A stretch of 13,427 nucleotides of DNA, from assembly GCA_900556525.1 (NCBI GenBank), contig USOZ01000025.1:1-13427 (forward strand), written 5' to 3'. Below, one piece after another: positions 12,415-13,427 of this stretch. The stretch's first letter is position 1; every line of letters begins with the position of its first letter. A program made the position numbers and the translations under genes. Origin of the DNA: an uncultured Oscillospiraceae bacterium. Lineage in GTDB: Bacteria; Bacillota; Clostridia; Oscillospirales; Ruminococcaceae. Below the pieces are notes generated by a model that had not been told where the DNA came from, made no database searches, and saw nothing but the letters and a program-made list of their open reading frames with translations.

Positions 12415-12798
12415 TTATAAATTTAACTTTTTAATATCGTCCAGCAGCTCTTCATCAGACCTGAACTTCCATAAATCCGACACGGAAACCTCGACGACAA
12501 AATCCTTGTCGAGAGGATAAATTTTCATGCCGTCGATTTTTCTCCGCATAGATTTAAACGTTCCTGCGCTTTCGGGAACGAACTCACTCATGCGAATTCT
12601 TATTACTGCGTCATCGTCGCCGCTAGGCACTACGCTGAACCCTGTCATGTCGCTGTTAAAGTTCTGCGCGAAATACTTTATGACAGAAAAGATTGAGTCG
12701 AGAGCCGGTTCATTTATAAAATACGATCCGGCCTTGTCTTCGCGATTTGCATTCTTTAAAAACTCATCATGCTGCATACAGCTTATCATATCTTCCAT
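12415..12798 (-). CDS. Protein of unknown function, second gene of the operon, related to the first
   Basis: 127 residues, ATG 12798, only two bases after the stop of the preceding gene; GGAGGG, located inside the end of that gene, is its ribosome site, so translation is coupled. No family is recognised. The pattern is an alpha/beta domain: helix, then YFINEPALDSIFSVIKYFAQ, then a beta-rich GFSVVPSGDDDAVIRIRM, then FVPESAGTFKSMRRKIDGMKI and DKDFVVEVSVSDL. The segment Y-x-I-N-E ... F ... P-x-GDD ... hydrophobic strand also occurs in the upstream 12801-13298 product (YTVNESVDEIYWQIVDFF ... CGDDTLHVSFEF ... GKLVVQF). The two therefore look like distant paralogues, which suggests that they form a heteromer. 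No motif for an enzyme is apparent. Confidence 0.78.
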   Translation of the reverse strand: MEDMISCMQHDEFLKNANREDKAGSYFINEPALDSIFSVIKYFAQNFNSDMTGFSVVPSGDDDAVIRIRMSEFVPESAGTFKSMRRKIDGMKIYPLDKDFVVEVSVSDLWKFRSDEELLDDIKKLNL

Positions 12799-12800
12799 AC

Positions 12801-13298
12801 TTAGCCCTCCGTTATCTTGTTCTTGTCATAGTAGCCATGCAATATGAACTGTACAACCAATTTTCCACCTGCACTGAATAAGCGGAAGCTGTTACTGTAG
12901 ACGAATGCTGTCTTCTCAAACATATCCATGTCAATGTCTGTTATGGCGAGAGGCTGCTCGAATTCGAAGCTGACGTGTAATGTGTCGTCGCCGCACGGCA
13001 TCCTGTCTGTAGTTTCAACCGCACCGTGATCTCTGAAGAAATCGACTATCTGCCAGTAGATCTCATCAACACTCTCGTTTACGGTATACCTGTTTTCGGT
13101 GAGATCTTTGTACTGCGTCAAGAACAAGATGTTCTTGAGCATATCCATGCTTTTGGCGTCCATAGATGAAAGGCTGTTGGAAATTTTAAACTTGTCGACC
13201 TCGGTGAAATCCTCGCCCTCCAGTTTGCCTTTGACCATTGACTTTGGCAAGGCGGTTGACCTGTTACTTGGTACTTGGAATTTAAGATTTTTGCTCAT
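12801..13298 (-). CDS. Protein of unknown function, first gene of the operon
   Basis: 165 residues. ATG 13298 is chosen because AGGAGG (13310-13305) sits exactly six bases upstream; the in-frame ATG at 13304 directly abuts that Shine-Dalgarno site and is unlikely. N-terminus MSKNLKFQVPSNRSTALPKSM is basic and Pro-containing, followed by SMDAKSMDMLKNILFLTQY (helix) and YTVNESVDEIYWQIVDFF (helix). Strands MPCGDDTLHVSFEFEQ, FVYSNSFRLFSAG and GKLVVQFILHGYYD end the domain. It is cytoplasmic by appearance, and no known family comes to mind. It heads a three-gene minus-strand operon with tight spacing to the next gene, and a G+C-rich region with inverted repeats lies upstream. Confidence 0.78.
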   Translation of the reverse strand: MSKNLKFQVPSNRSTALPKSMVKGKLEGEDFTEVDKFKISNSLSSMDAKSMDMLKNILFLTQYKDLTENRYTVNESVDEIYWQIVDFFRDHGAVETTDRMPCGDDTLHVSFEFEQPLAITDIDMDMFEKTAFVYSNSFRLFSAGGKLVVQFILHGYYDKNKITEG

Positions 13299-13304
13299 AA
13301 GCAT

Positions 13305-13427
13305 CCTCCTTTTAAAATAGTTAAAGGGAAGCGGCGGCAGTCACCCTCCGCACCCTATGCGGTAAAGCCTCGCACGCTGTTCCTCCTCCCTATACTAGGG
13401 AAGCGCTGAATAAATCGCGGCACGCAT
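13305..13427. promoter_or_regulatory. Upstream region of the three-gene operon with inverted and direct repeats
   Basis: TCCCTA-TAC-TAGGGA (13387-13401) is a perfect 6-bp inverted repeat, and CCGC/GCGG (13348-13351/13359-13362) is a smaller one. AGGGAAGCG occurs twice as a direct repeat (13325-13333 and 13397-13405). No convincing -35/-10 pair was recognised, and no gene is seen up to the window edge. Confidence 0.35.

Noticed and set aside
1..13427. tRNA or rRNA genes
   Set aside because: None recognised on either strand; no cloverleaf with a conserved GGTTCGAATCC-like arm was seen.

Overview
The window is about 13.4 kb of bacterial DNA. From roughly position 1550 onward it looks like a low-to-mid GC gut or rumen clostridium (Ruminococcus-like Bacillota). 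The evidence is a UmuC/UvrX-type Y-family polymerase followed by a YolD-like partner, purine-rich Shine-Dalgarno sites, TTGAAA/TATAAT promoters and DUF234-type ATPases. The first ~1.5 kb looks different: it is richer in GC and carries two minus-strand genes for small secreted proteins, one with the Lys-rich signal peptide and SANTVGY-like start I associate with Verrucomicrobiota/Lentisphaerota/Kiritimatiellota. The change falls at about 1545-1560. It is either a real transfer boundary or a chimeric metagenomic join.

Layout: 1-555 partial secreted protein (-); 619-1464 secreted protein with an internal duplication (-); 1545-1595 strong promoter with a palindrome; 1689-3658 translesion polymerase plus YolD-like protein (+). 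From 3655 to 7629 there is an array of five single-gene units, all on the + strand: HAD hydrolase, MccF-like S66 peptidase, GNAT acetyltransferase, small unknown protein, GNAT acetyltransferase. From 7775 to 11767 two paralogous MFIGRE/DUF234 ATPases are transcribed divergently, separated by 1.15 kb of repeat-rich and strongly structured non-coding DNA. From 11893 to 13298 lies a three-gene minus-strand operon of unknown function.

The most striking feature is the five-gene array. Every gene has its own near-consensus promoter (TTGAAA, 17 bp, TATAAT), a conserved start-proximal hairpin (GCAG-TTAAT-CTGC), and a Rho-independent terminator, sometimes two in tandem. Each gene is also bracketed by a 20-30 nt imperfect inverted repeat: the sequence just after the promoter is complementary to the sequence just after the stop codon of the same gene. 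Some base changes in one arm are matched in the other arm of the same gene. The genes are unrelated functionally but have a detoxification/self-immunity flavour. This is the logic of an integron-like cassette array (or of panhandle mRNAs), yet no recombinase is visible here and the sites are not canonical attC. The first promoter overlaps the yolD stop codon, so the array is anchored directly behind a DNA-damage-type polymerase operon.

The ATPase intergenic region holds a 31-bp operator-like inverted repeat on one promoter, a multi-branched hairpin followed by a terminator (candidate ncRNA), eight TGCGCA palindromes, twelve TGTAACA/TGTTACA motifs on a ~51-bp period, and a 15-bp direct repeat at the second promoter. 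All functional statements are made by reading the sequence; no database search was possible.
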